A stretch of 64,000 nucleotides of DNA from Tricholoma matsutake (taxonomy: Eukaryota; Basidiomycota; Agaricomycetes; Agaricales; Tricholomataceae). Under the pieces are notes generated by a model that had not been told where the DNA came from, did not search any database, and worked only from the letters and a program-made list of their open reading frames with translations. Positions 22,000 to 33,368 of this stretch are shown piece after piece. Made by a program: the position numbers and the translations under genes. Location: the NCBI GenBank assembly GCA_026075535.2, contig AP026548.1, positions 372,001 to 436,000 of the forward strand, given 5' to 3'. Positions within the stretch are counted from its first letter, which is position 1. Every line of letters starts with the position of its first letter.

Positions 22000-24400
22000 A
22001 CAAACAAGATTTTGCATGTCCCATAATCAAGGTTGTAAAAATGGGTATGTAATTGTTCAACTGCTAATAATACAGAAAATGGCATGGGAGGATTGTATGG
22101 CCTGAACCCCAACCCAGCTTCATCCAGAGGGGTTCAGGAAGCCATCACCTGTCACCCTGATGATGGTCAAGCTGGGAACCCAGATGGCTCCCAGGTGAGT
22201 GCCTCACATACTCCTCAGACTGATGCCCCCACAGAATGAGCACACTGCTCCTCCCAAAATTACCCCAAGGGATTCAGGAGCAAACTCCTTAGCCCCACAA
22301 GCTAATAACAAACCACATCAGTCTAGATGACGGAGACACCATCTATCCCAACTCCCTCACCAGGAGCAACTTCTCCAGACATTCCACAAAAGGACAAAAG
22401 TTCAGAGACTTTGGGTTGCTCCCAGAGCTTTCAAGGCTCCAAAGCTCAAAAGTTCTCCCAGGGACTCAGAGGAACAAGTGTTGAGGTTGAGTGGGGTTGC
22501 CAGGGTATCTGAAGGCATCTCAAGGTCACACAAATATCATCAAAAGCCATAAGGAGTGCCTTTCAGATGGCTCAATTTTCCTTATCCTCTCAGCCTTGTC
22601 AGCTTTAGCAGCTTTGATAGTTGACAATGATATTTATGGAATGTATAAACACAAAATTAGTAAATTACTCCACCACCACTGCCTTTGCTCATGGATGAGT
22701 GAATGGTCCAGGTTCCTTCCAAGTGTTGCCTGGTGTTGGTTTGTGCCCATTTGTGGCATTTTGTAGCCTGTAGTCACTAGAATAAAGATAAGATTAGTAA
22801 AAAAAACAAATCAACAAAAGAATAAAGAAAAAGAAAACATACCAGATCTTGGAGGCCAGTATGGATCTTGGAGGCATTGCTGCAACTCAGGGTTTTATCA
22901 CCTTAGTTGTCGCCTTTGTGTTGCGCATGCTCCCCTCATATTGTTAGGGCTTCCCAGTGGTTTTGTTGTTGGCTGGACCTTGTTGGTGCTGAGTCACTGT
23001 CATCGTCGGTATTCCCAGTCATTTGTGCTCCTGTGCCTCAGTGGCCCTGGTCTTGTCATTCCATCATTGTTGTTGCAGCCCTGTGTTCCTGTGTTGCTCG
23101 TTGGCCCTTGGTCATTGATGTGCATCACCACGGTTTTGCTCTCCACTCTGTTGCACTCTGTTCATAGAAGTTGTAAGTAACAAAAGATGAGGATGAAAAA
23201 GAAGAAAAGAAGATAAGTTTAGTTTGGGAGGCACATCCTACCACCTCGTAGTAACTAAAACCAATGTAAGATTAGTAAAATAATAAAAAAGAAGAAATGA
23301 AAAACATACTAGAGGGCCTGGGACCCACATCATTGCTGCCATCCTCATCCCTGTCCTTGTCTTCATCCTTGTCCTTGGCCTTGTTTGCCATCTTTGCCTT
23401 TGTGTTTGTCTTTGCCATCTTTGCCTTCATCTTTGTCTTTGTCTTCGCTGCCTTCACAGTCCTCCCCGTTGTGTCGTTGGTGCTCTTCATTTGTGGTGTT
23501 GACATGGCAGGTTGGGATGCTGGAGGTGTGGCCTTGGTGTCGTTGAAGTCCCTTGGCATTGTTTTTGGCTCCCTGGCTCATGTGGCAGATCATGAGGTGT
23601 GGGGGACATGTCACCACCCTATGGTGTGGCCTACAGAAGTAAGATGAACAAAATCAGTCAAAAAGAAGATTGAGAAACAACACAAAAAAGAACATAGGAA
23701 CAGCTCGAGAGGTATCACCTCCCAAGTATTTCCCCTGCATTGCCGTTTGGCTCCCTGCCAGTGGGCTCCTCCCATTATCTGGTGTCGCGGTCCCTTGTGG
23801 CCCATGGGGCAGTTGGTGTGACATGGCAGCTGGTGTGCTCATGACGTTGCATTGGGCGGTGTCATGAGTGTTAGCCTGTAAAACCAGTAGATTTAGTGTA
23901 AAAGCAAAGAATAAAATGAATAAAACTTATGAGGAGGGAGCAACACCCCCGAGCACTGTCCAACGCGCCATTGTTGGGGTTGCTATTGCTGTGGTAATGT
24001 TGTTCTTGCTGCTAGCGTTGTCATTGTTGTTAGTGTTGTTGGTGTTGTTGGTGTTGTTCCCTCATGGGTATGCCAAACCCATGCAGATCCCTACCTGTTG
24101 GAACTTGAGGTAATGAACAAGGACTGCAATCTCCTCGTCCAAAAAAATGCCAAGATTCATGGGAAACAATTTGGCCAACCAAGTTGTTCACAACACTTTC
24201 CCTGTGTTTTGTGCTTTGCTCTCATGTTTAATCTAGAATAGTTCTATATAAAATGTTTGAGATTTCACCTCACTTGCCAGTGCACACTAAATCTGAGTCC
24301 ATTCTAAATGACACCATGACCTACAACTTGTAAAGTTGTAACAAGTTGAGGAGTTCTGCTTTGTGATCTTTTCTAATCTAATATTCATGTCATTCAGAGC
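22000..24400. other. Low-complexity DNA without a convincing gene
   Basis: Open frames here (for example 22327-22512 on plus; 23272-23617 on minus, Lys/Asp-rich) are skewed in composition and match nothing I know. The repeating CTTTGCCTTTGTC theme at 23380-23460 and GTTGTTGGTGTTGTTGG at 24000-24060 are simple repeats. Confidence 0.45.
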
Positions 24401-24403
24401 ACA

Positions 24404-25202
24404 GAGGCCTATGATATGCTGTCCTTTCATATGTTGATGTTTTCATTTCAAAGTGGCTACAACATGAATATGGCAGAACTTGGTGAGTTCTGTTTCATTT
24501 TTCATGATCTTATATTTGATTCTAATCTATTTACATGTAGTTTGAAGTGCCAAATGAGATGAGAGGCCTACGTCAATTTGTTCTTTCGCATTTCGACATT
24601 TTCACTTTGTAGGGGTTACAACATACTAGGTATGGCAGAACTCAGTGAGTTTTGCTTCGTTTTTCATAATCTTATATTTGATTCTAATCTATTTACATGT
24701 CGTTCAAAGGGCCCAGTGAGACGAGAGGCCTACGCCAATTCGTTCTTTCGCATTTCGATGTTATCACTTTGCAGGGGTTACAATTTGGGTATGGTAGAAC
24801 TCATTGAGTTGTGCTTTGTTTCTCATAATCCTATATTTGATTCTAATCTATTTACATGTCATTTGAAGGGCCCAGTGAGACGAGAGGCCTACGTCAATCC
24901 GTTCTTTTGCATTTCGAAGTTTTTACTTTGTAGGGGTTACAACATAGGTATGGCAGAACTCAGTGAGTTCTGCTTCATTTTTCATGATCTTATATTTGAT
25001 TCTAATCTAATTACATGTCGTTTGAAGGGCCCAGTGAGACGAGAGGCCTAAGTCAATCCGTTCTTCTGCATTTTGAAAGTTTTTGCTTTGCAGATGTTAC
25101 AATTTGGGTCTGGCAGAACACGGTGAGTTCTGCTTTGTTTCTCATGATCCTATATTTGATTCTAATCTAGTTACATGTCGTTCAAATGGACCAGTGAGTC
25201 TA
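24404..25202 (+). repeat. 160-bp tandem repeat, five copies
   Basis: The anchor AGAGGCCTAYG recurs at about 24404, 24563, 24724, 24883, 25043 and (worn) 25202, a period of 158-161 bp. Each copy also carries TACAACATAGGTATGGCAG, GTGAGTTCTGCTTC and TTATATTTGATTCTAATC. The end copies are the most diverged, as usual in arrays homogenised by unequal exchange. A 157-codon frame crosses three copies but I do not believe it is a gene. Confidence 0.9.
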
Positions 25203-25435
25203 GAGGCTTATGTTGATGTATCATTTGCATTATGGAAGTTTTGATTTGTGTAAGTAGAAATATAGATCAATTACTGTGGTAGATACTCATGGTGTTTACT
25301 AAAAAACCATATGTGTTTCTGAGGTACCCTGTGTTCCCTTGAGATACTTTGAGAAGCCCTGGGAAGAGCCAGGTACCCTGAGAACAGTCAGGAACCCTGG
25401 GAGTATTCTGAGTCCAAAAGTGTTTTTCCTGATGT

Positions 25436-26353
25436 AAAATTAGCCTCGCTAAACATGAGAGGATGCTGGCATGGCAGCATTGACAAATGGAATCATGTTA
25501 ACCAAATTGTCCGAACAGAGAAAATTGGTATTCTAGCCCTCCAAGAAACTCATCTCACCCCCATTGCAGAAATGAGCCTTAATAATTTATTCAAACAAAG
25601 ACTTCACATCATTTCTTCCATTGATCCGCAACACACCATCTCTGGTGGTGTCACAATTGTGCTAAACAAAAATATTGCTAATGTCCACAACATTAAGAAA
25701 TATGTACTCATCCCAGGCTGTGCCATGCTAGTTCAGTCCCATGGCACCAAAGCACCAAGATTCACATCTTAGTTATTTATGCCCCCAATTCTGTGAATGA
25801 GAACCAACAATTCTGGTCTGAAATTGTGTCCAAACCTAGAGATCCTCTAATTCCTCCCCCAGATATTTTGCTAGGTGACTTCAATTTTGTAGAAGATGCC
25901 CTTGACAGGCTCCCCTCCAGATGTGACAGTGAAAATATAACAGACTCCTTCTCAGTGCTCAAATCAAACCTTGACCTCCATGATGGCTGGCATCAAGCAA
26001 ACCCTGACAATATTACCTTCACATATTCCCAATCCTCTGCACAAGGTGGTAGCAGCTCCTGAATCAACAGAATCTATCTGTGTAATGCCCTAATACCATT
26101 CAGCAATGACTGGGACATTTCAGCCCCAGGAATCATGACAGACCACCAGCTAATATCAGCAAGAATCTCTGATAACTGCATGCCTGATATAGGGAAAGGT
26201 AGATGGACACTCCCACTTTTCATTCTGAAAGACAAAAACCTAACAAGAGAAATGATATCCCTTGGTGTAGACTTAGAAGAAAATACTAACAACCGCACAA
26301 CATTGGAAAACCCCCCAACTATTTTCAAAGACTTTGAGGATAAAGCCTGTACT
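25436..26353 (+). pseudogene. LINE (Tad1-like) endonuclease domain
   Basis: The APE-like endonuclease of a non-LTR retrotransposon ORF2. Visible motifs: ASLNMRGCWHG, ILALQETHLTP (catalytic Glu), a frame change near 25770, then LLGDFNFVEDALDRLP (GDFN motif) and TDHQLIS (SDH-like motif). The conserved Asp of DRI reads INRIYL. Endonucleases of this type nick the target and start target-primed reverse transcription. The frame runs directly into the hAT-like element at 26354. Confidence 0.85.
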
Positions 26354-27179
26354 TAGTGTTTAAATGTCCAGTCTATAGGACCGAAAAAAAGACTGAAACT
26401 GAACTGAACTGGACCAATTAGGACCAGACCAGTGGTCTATTTGTGGACTGGTCTTTTTCAGTCCAGTTGCTGGTCTTTCATTTTGAGAAATATAGTAGGA
26501 CCAATGAGAAACCGGTTTCTCGTCTTAACGTATGTTGAGCCTTACTCCCACACATATTTACTTTATTTTCGGTCCCTGGATCATCAAAAACAGTCAAGAA
26601 TTGGTTGAGATATGACCAAAAACATTTGTGTATGAGTATTTTGTTGTATCAGAACAGCTTTGATTGCGTTGCTTATTACCTGAGCTATAATTTTTTTTGT
26701 ACAGCTATATGACATCATAAAAGTAACAACAACACACCTAATTATCTTTAACATGTGATTTTATTCATATAACAGCCCAAATGAGTGTGACTACAAACTA
26801 CAAATTACAAACTAAAAACCGCAACTTGGATGCATGTCCTTTCAGTTTTGGCCATATCTCAGTCAAATCTTGACGGAATTGCTTAAATGTTGGATCAGTC
26901 TACAGAGTATTACAATCTATATCCATGACTATAATGTATCTGAGGTAATGGTTATATTTGTTGAGATACATATGGGTTATTTGGCACAATACATTTTACA
27001 ACAAAAGACTGGTCCGAACCAGTCTTTTTTCATTCCATGGACCAATTAGGACCAGTCCTAAAGGGTCTGGTTGTGGTCCTCCAATATCTGGGTCGGTCCT
27101 AGACCGATTGCGGTTGCTGGTTGCCCCATTTGGAAGTCAAAAACTGGACTGGACTGGACCTTTAAACACTACCTGTACT
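26346..27179. mobile_element. Non-autonomous hAT-like element 2 (with its 8-bp duplications)
   Basis: The element proper is 26354-27171 (818 bp) with inverted ends TAGTGTTTAAA and TTTAAACACTA and the exact 8-bp duplication CCTGTACT (26346-26353, 27172-27179). Both ends are packed with GGACCAGTCC-type words. Removing element plus one duplication rejoins the LINE frame (DKACT-TCKAFAKKA), which proves the insertion. No transposase inside. Confidence 0.93.
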
Positions 27180-27716
27180 ACTTGTAAAGCCTTTGCCAAA
27201 AAGGCGATTCCCCAAGCGAAAATTGAGATCCAGAAAATGTGTGACAAGATGAAGAGCTCCCTAAGAGACCCATCTCTTGACACAGAAGAAAAATGCCTAT
27301 TACATGCCACTCTGCAAGAGAGGATAAACCAGGAAGAGCACAACCTCCACCAATCTGTATGGGATAATTTAGCAGCCAAAATGCAATACAAGGATGAAAA
27401 TGCTGCCAGCAAATTTTGGGCTCATAGTGTAAAAGAAAAAAAAACCAAGAGACACCATTCTTGAACTTCAAACCCTAAACTCCCCAGACAACCAACCTAT
27501 ATATGAGGCACAATCTAAAAAGATGGCCAACCTAGCAAAAACTTTCTATGAAAATTTCCAATCAGCTGACTTAGCAGCAGAGCCCCAGTGCACTGCTGCA
27601 ACCAAGGAAATCCTTAGTAATGTTAATGCAAGACTGACAACTGACCAGCATGACTACCTTAACCAGCCAATCACTGGTGATGAAATTGCAATGGTCCTGA
27701 AAATGCTACCAAACAA
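27180..27716 (+). pseudogene. LINE ORF2, linker between endonuclease and RT
   Basis: Continues the LINE after the hAT-like insertion: a basic helical stretch (CKAFAKKAIPQAKIEIQKMC) and then the approach to RT (GDEIAMVLKMLPNNK). One frame change falls at the A-run near 27430-27441. The frame stops at the Copia insertion, where the RT motif NKATGIDGLPYEFW is cut after NK. Confidence 0.85.
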
Positions 27717-27721
27717 TAAAG
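27717..27721. repeat. Target-site duplication TAAAG, left copy
   Basis: TAAAG before the Copia 5' LTR; the second copy is at 32163-32167. Confidence 0.9.
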
Positions 27722-27921
27722 TGTTGAAATCGGGAGTACATATTGGGCGACACTGACGCCGACACCCAACATGGCAGTAATGCATAGCCACAATTATTTA
27801 TAATACCGATCCGTAGTTACCAATTTAGTTTACTGGGCTATATAAATATTCTATGTACATAGTTGTCTACCAAAAAAAAAACGAAGTTTGTTTATTCTTT
27901 CAAGTCCTCTATTATTCAACA
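27722..27921 (+). repeat. Copia 5' LTR
   Basis: 200 bp from TGTTGAAATCGGGAG to TTATTCAACA. TGTTGAA and TTCAACA are inverted termini. A TATATAAATA box lies near 27840. Right after it, GGTTATGGGCCCTGG is a candidate primer site of the initiator-tRNA type. Confidence 0.92.
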
Positions 27922-27997
27922 GGTTATGGGCCCTGGCCTTAACTGGATTTTCTCGATCACACTATACTTGAACTAATAACACCTGGATCAAATTTGA

Positions 27998-28860
27998 ATG
28001 ATGGCCGACATTTCAAACGCTCCGATGCACATGAACATTTACTGTATTGAGCCCTTGACAGGTGCTGAAAATTACGCTGTTTGGAAAATCAGAATGATGG
28101 ATATTTTGACGGGGCAAGACTTGTGGGATTATGTCGACAGATCGACTACCCTACCAACAGATACTGCCCAACAAACAGCATGGCATAAGAAGGACAGGAT
28201 GACACTATCTATGATCCAATTGAGGGTGGGCGACAAAATGTTGGTGTATGTTGTGAGTTCAACAAGTGCAGTGGAAGCGTGGAATATGTTGAAATCATTA
28301 TTAGAGACTCAGGGGGCATTGGGAATAGTTCAGGCATGTTGAAAGTTATTTCGGTCGCAATGCACGGAAGGGATGCCCATCGATGAACATATTCAGACAT
28401 TGCGCGGCTATCAGGAGGAGCTGCACAATTTGGGACAAAAGATTGATGGGGAGGAATTCTCCATTATTCTGCTAACCTCACTCCTTGAAAATTGGAATAA
28501 TTATATTGCTTCTATAGACACTACAGCCCTAAAGGATGCTCCCACACTTATAGCCCAAATTCTGGAACATGATTGACGGCTTAACATGCGCAATTTGGAT
28601 GATACGGCCTTGGTGGGGAAGCCTGGGAAAAGGAACACCAATCCAAACATAATGTGTTACAAATGCGGGGAAAAGGGGCACATCAGCAAGCAGTGCAAGA
28701 AGAAATCCAAATTTGGAAAGGGGAAATCTGGAGAAAAGCAGAAGGACACAACAAATGCCAACGTGGTGGCAGATGAAGAATTTGCTTTCTGTGGGGACTG
28801 TAGGGATGACATCACACTAGCTGTCTCACCAAATTCTTGGTTGGCTGACTCAGCATGCAC
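27998..28860 (+). pseudogene. gag: Copia gag with zinc knuckle
   Basis: ATG 27998-28000 opens a UBN2/Copia-type gag (YAVWKIRMMDILTG, WHKKDRMTLSMIQL, LLTSLLENWNNYI). In-frame stops occur at 28340 and 28574 (TGA); the frame is otherwise kept. The zinc knuckle is CYKCGEKGHISKQC (about 28660-28700), followed by a Lys-rich tail. Confidence 0.88.
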
Positions 28861-30267
28861 TTCTCATATAGCGAGGGATTGGAGCATCTTTGTCGACTAC
28901 ACACCTACCCCCAGACATCAAATTTCTGGATTTGGAAAGGCCCCTGGGCTTGGAAGAGGCACCATAAAACTGGAAAGCACCGTGGAAGGGAAAACCTCAA
29001 CCATCACACTGAAGGATGTGGTACATGCGCCCAATGCGCCTTTTAATCTTATTTTGATCTCACGCCCACTTGAGGCTGGAATACAAGTTCTATTTGTGTC
29101 ACCAGAAGTTAAATTCTGGGTGCCAAACAAATCTATTATTATGGAGGGCTGGGTGATGAACCGATTATTTGACATGAACATCAAAGGTATTGCCAAACAT
29201 GACCAAGCATATGCTGCCGGGCATGGCAGAACATGGGATGAGTGGCATAGAATTTTTGGGCACTTGAACATGGGGTCAGTAAAGATGCTCAAGGAAAAGG
29301 AAATGGTTTTGGGAATGGAGGTGGATAGGATGGTAGAGCCAGCAGTGCAGTGCAAGGCATGCATCATTGCGAAGCAACATGTCCAACCTTTTCCCAAGGA
29401 AAGCCAAACGGAGATCTGACAGTAAGTGATCTGTGGGGACCGGCATGCACTCAAGCTCCAGGGGGAGATCGGTATTTTATCTCATTCACTGATGGGAAGG
29501 CACAATGCACAATGACATATTTCATGAAGGAGAAATCTGAGGTGTTTACAAAATTCAAGCAATACAAAAGCTTTGTCAAAATGCAAACTGATTGGAAACT
29601 CAAGAAACTTCGCGTCGATGGAGGGGGAGAATTTCTTAGCAAGGAATTCAAGAAATTTTTGCTGGACAATGGAATCAGACTAGAAATCACAGCACCCCAC
29701 TCACCATCCCAAAATGGAATTGCTGAATGATTAAACCGAACTCTGGTAGAGCATGGGTGGGCAATGTTACATCAGCATGGGCTTCCTCACTCTCTTTGGA
29801 AAGAGGCGATCACTTATGCAACTTATCTCAAAAATAGATCTCCGACACGTGCGATCAGAGATCGCAAGGTACCTGATGAAGTATTTTGGGGAAAGAAGCC
29901 AGATATATCACATCTGCAGGAATTTGGCAGGACTTGTTGGGTTCTGCAGCAGGATGGAAACCGCTCAAAACTGGACCCAAAATCATGCGAATTTATTTTT
30001 GTGGGTATTGCTGATGGTACTAAGGGGTACAGGTACTACAATACCAAAACTCATCAAATCCTCACCTCTCGAAATGTGGTATTTATGGAAGAAGAGGAAA
30101 AGGCTGATGAAGTGGAAGTCACTCACCCTATGCAGCTTGAGGGGGAGCATGAAATGGATGGCAAGCAGCCTTTGGGTGGAGAGGGCAACTGGGCACCAGA
30201 AAAGGAAACAGCACTGATCACATCAGAAAGTCCATCATGCATACCAGTTCGGGAAAGATCAGCATGA
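28800..30267 (+). pseudogene. pol: Copia protease and integrase
   Basis: Protease active site WLADSACTSHI near 28840-28872. Then the GAG-pre-integrase zinc region (HRIFGHLNMGSV ... CKACIIAKQH). A frame change near 29400 leads to the integrase core: VSDLWGPA (Asp), RVDGGGEFL (Asp) and SQNGIAE (Glu), followed directly by TGA 29728-29730 where Copia elements have Arg in NGxAERxNRT. It continues with KEAITYATYLKNRSPT and GTKGYRYYN to a TGA at 30265. Confidence 0.9.
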
Positions 30268-30345
30268 ATTCTGTCACAGCCACTGATCAATTACCGGCTA
30301 CTAAACAACCTGAACTCATGTGGACCAGCGGAATGGCATCACCAT

Positions 30346-31949
30346 GTGCCAACAACAGAAGAATCTGGCTACATCACAGTGGATTATGCAATGATTGGGG
30401 CAACATTGGAGGATGACCCACTCTCAGTAAAGGAAGCAAAGGACAGATCAGATTGGCCAAAATGGAAGGAGGCAATGGACACCGAGATAACCCAGTTAAC
30501 CAAATGTGGTACTTTCAAATTAATTGACTTACCTCCAGATCGCAAAGCCATTGCAAGCAAATGGGTGTACCACATCAAACGTGACCACATTGGGATGATC
30601 ACAAAACACAAGGCAAGACTCGTGGCCAAAGGTTATTCCCAAATTCCGGGAATAGATTTTGTGGAAACATTTGCACTGGTCATGCGACTGGAAACCTTTC
30701 GGCTATTAATGGCACTTGCGACAAATTTAGGACTCGTGATCCACGTGGTCAATGTAGTGGGAGTGTACCTAAACGGAACTTTGGAGGAAGTTATTTTTAT
30801 GATGCAGCCACCCAAATATGACGATGGTACAGGACACGTATGTCAATTACTAAAACCTCTCTATGGATTGAAACAGGCAGGATGGGCCTGGAATGAGGAA
30901 CTCAATCAAACCTTCCTAAAAATGAAAATTTCATATGGCTTTTCTCGGATCAGTGCATTTATATTAGGCACACTGATCATGATCTTTTAATCACATCAGT
31001 CCACATCGATGACATGACCATTCTTGGATCTGATATTGATGCCATCACAGAAATGAAAGCCGAATTGGGGAAGTACTTCACAATCACGGATTTGGGAGAG
31101 GCAAAGCAAATTGTGGGATTAGAATTGGAAAGGGACTTGGAGAAGACTACTCTCAAAATTATGCAATCCCAATATATCAAGAGGGTCCTGGAGAAGTTTG
31201 GAATGGCAGATTCACACCCTGTCAGCACACCTTTGGACCCTAACATCAAATTGGTCAAAGCACCTGATGACGAACATCACAATATTCCTGAGTACCACAG
31301 TGCAATTGGATCACTTATGTATGCCGCTATTGGAACATGACCAGATATTTCATTCGTGGTGCAGACCCTTAGTCAATTTATGAGCAACCCTGGACCTGCT
31401 CATTGGTCTGCCGTCAAACACATTTTCTGGTATCTTAACGGCACGTGGGAACTTGGAATTATTTACTGCAAAGGGGGAGAAGTCAAACCCCTAGCTTATT
31501 CGGATGCCGATTGGGGATCAAACATCAACGATCGAAAATCTATTTCTGGATATGTCTTCCAGATGGCTGGCAGACCAATCTCTTGGCAATCAAAGAAGCA
31601 ACCGATGATCGCATTATCATCCATGGAAGCCGAGTACATGGCAGAAAGTCTAGCTGCATGGCAGGTCATATGGTTACGGACCCTTACAGCCGAACTCGGT
31701 ATCCCGTACTCTGGACCCACCATTCTCAACATCGACAATCAAGGTGCGATAAACTATTCCTACAATGCCATCAATCACAGTTGAACCAAACACATTGACA
31801 TCCAACACCACTTCGTACGTGAGAAACTGATCTCTAACGAGATACGCATTCAGTACTGCGCGACGAACGACAACTTAGCCGACTTGCTTACCAAAGCATT
31901 ACCAAAGCCGAAACACAATGACTTTGTTAACCACTTAGGAATGGTGTAG
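30346..31949 (+). pseudogene. pol: Copia reverse transcriptase and RNase H
   Basis: RT motifs: WKEAMDTEI, ASKWVYHIKRD, ARLVAKGYSQIPGIDF, then HVVNVVGVYLNG, where the first catalytic Asp of the usual MDVxxAYLNG is Asn. After a frame change near 30970 the second box is HIDDMTIL. TGA codons at 31338 (GT*PDISF) and 31782 (HS*TKHIDI) stand where Copia elements carry Arg. RNase H shows AYSDADWGS and SSMEAEYMA. The reading ends NHLGMV at 31949, just before a GAGGGGGAG polypurine tract at 31955-31963. Confidence 0.9.
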
Positions 31950-31963
31950 GTGTCGAGGGGGAG

Positions 31964-32162
31964 TGTTGAAATTGGGAGTACATATTGGGCGACACCGACA
32001 CCGACACCGAACATGGCAGTAATGCATAGCCACAATTATTTATAATACCGATCCGTAGTTACCAACTTAGTTTACTGGGCTATATAAATATTCTATGTAC
32101 ATAGTTGTCTACCAAAAAAAAACGAAGTTTGTTTATTCTTTCAAGTCCTCTATTATTCAACA
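31964..32162 (+). repeat. Copia 3' LTR
   Basis: 199 bp, TGTTGAAATTGGGAG to TTATTCAACA, matching 27722-27921 with about seven differences. Confidence 0.92.
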
Positions 32163-32957
32163 TAAAGCAACAGGTATTGATGGCCTCCCATATGAATTCT
32201 GGAAATGGCTAAATGAAACTGCAAAAACCTGCAAAGATGAACAAGAAACAAATCCCCTTGACATTATTAAGTGCCTCACTATTGTCTTCAATGACATTAA
32301 AATCCACGGGGTTGATCCTGAATCTGGATTTTCAGATGGGTGGCTATGTCCATTATACAAAAAGAAAGACCACCACAAAAGTGAGAATTATCGCCTCATA
32401 ACCCTCCTAAAAGGAGACTACAAAATCTTCACCAAGATCTTATCTTTACGACTAGCCAAAACTGCACCCGATGTAATTCATCCAAACCAAGCAGGTTTCA
32501 TACAAGGCCAAAGCATTACAGACCAAATAAGACTTACACAGATGATCCTTAACTATGCTGAAGTAGAGAACCTCAATGGGGCAATTATAGCACTTGACCA
32601 AGAAAAAGCCTATGACAAGATTGCACATGACTATGTGTGGAAAGTCCTATCCCACTGTAACTTCCCCCCTCATTTCATAAACACCATTCAAACCTTATAT
32701 GCCCATGCTGAAACAGTAGTAATCATCAACGGAATTCAAAGCTCCCCCTTCCAAGTTACTAGAGGAGTAAGACAAGGAGACCCGCTATCATGCCTCAACT
32801 TCAACCTTGCAATTGAACCCCTAGCAGAAGCACTACGTAAATCTAATCTCCAAGGCTTCCAAGCCCCAGGCATGGAATACTGCACTGTAGTTTCCATGTT
32901 TGCAGATGACACCACTGTCTATCTGACAAAAGATGATGACTACACCTCCCTCCAATT
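32163..32957 (+). pseudogene. LINE reverse transcriptase, truncated
   Basis: Resumes the LINE after the second TAAAG: ATGIDGLPYEFWKW, LCPLYKKKDHHKSENYRLI, NQAGFIQGQSITDQI, ALDQEKAYDKIAHDYVW, GVRQGDPLSCLNF and the active-site box MFADDTTVYL (about 32898-32927). This 265-codon stretch has no stop. Similarity ends abruptly near 32957 after DDDYTSLQ, so the RT thumb, any RNase H and the 3' end are gone. Loss of the 3' end is not the usual 5' truncation of LINEs and points to a later rearrangement or insertion. Confidence 0.88.
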
Positions 32958-33368
32958 TTTCCCGGGTCATTTGACCCATTCTGCTCAGCGTTCCCCAGGC
33001 AGGTCATCTCCCATTGTTCATCTACGAACCTAGAGGTTTGTTGTAGTCCAGGATGACGATCTGCATCGTTTCTCTCTGGGAATTTTTGCAAAACTTGTCC
33101 CTGCTCGTCTGCTCCTGCTCCTGGCCTATCAATGAACCTAGAGGTTCGTTGAGCATTTACACGACGGCTCTCGTCGTTTCCGTGGCTCTGTGCTCCCGGA
33201 TTCTCTGGACACTCGACGACGAACGTATGTGTTTGTCCCTCTTCTACTGGGCTCGTGAATCGTACACGGTGTGCGTCTCTATTGTCCGTTGTCTCTCGGC
33301 GAACTGTGTAATGACGTGTTTCGTTGTGTCCTCTAGTTTCGTCTGTTGTCAACGTGCCTTGGTGCTCA
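32958..33368 (-). other. CpG-rich DNA downstream of the split host ORF
   Basis: Rich in CpG, unlike the neighbouring repeats. The minus strand keeps a second open frame (33415 to about 32960), overlapping the end of the host ORF, with a repeated SRFIDRPG / SRFVDEQW theme; the words ACGAACCTAGAGG and GAACCTAGAGGTTCG recur at 33024 and 33131. It may be 3' exons of the same host gene; I cannot place splice sites. Confidence 0.4.

Larger units (their letters stand above)
27722..32162 (+). mobile_element. Complete Ty1/Copia retrotransposon
   Basis: 4.4 kb, with 200/199-bp LTRs, target duplication TAAAG, gag, protease, integrase, RT and RNase H in Copia order. The LTRs differ at about seven sites by eye. 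It sits inside the LINE RT: leaving out the element and one TAAAG gives the intact motif NKATGIDGLPYEF. The coding region is dead from in-frame TGA codons and two or three frame changes. Confidence 0.94.

Noticed and set aside
18637..22512. LINE ORF1 made of the Ser/Pro-rich frames at 18637-19305 and 22327-22512
   Set aside because: No zinc knuckle or RRM seen and no continuous frame; too weak to link with the LINE at 25436.
23272..23617. Lys/Asp-rich minus-strand ORF as a nuclear protein gene
   Set aside because: It is a simple repeat of CTTTGCC/CTTGTC words; no start context or conserved block.
24578..25051. 157-codon ORF with repeated FFRIS-LCRGYN units
   Set aside because: It only reads through three units of the 160-bp tandem repeat; the outer units are not open in the same frame.
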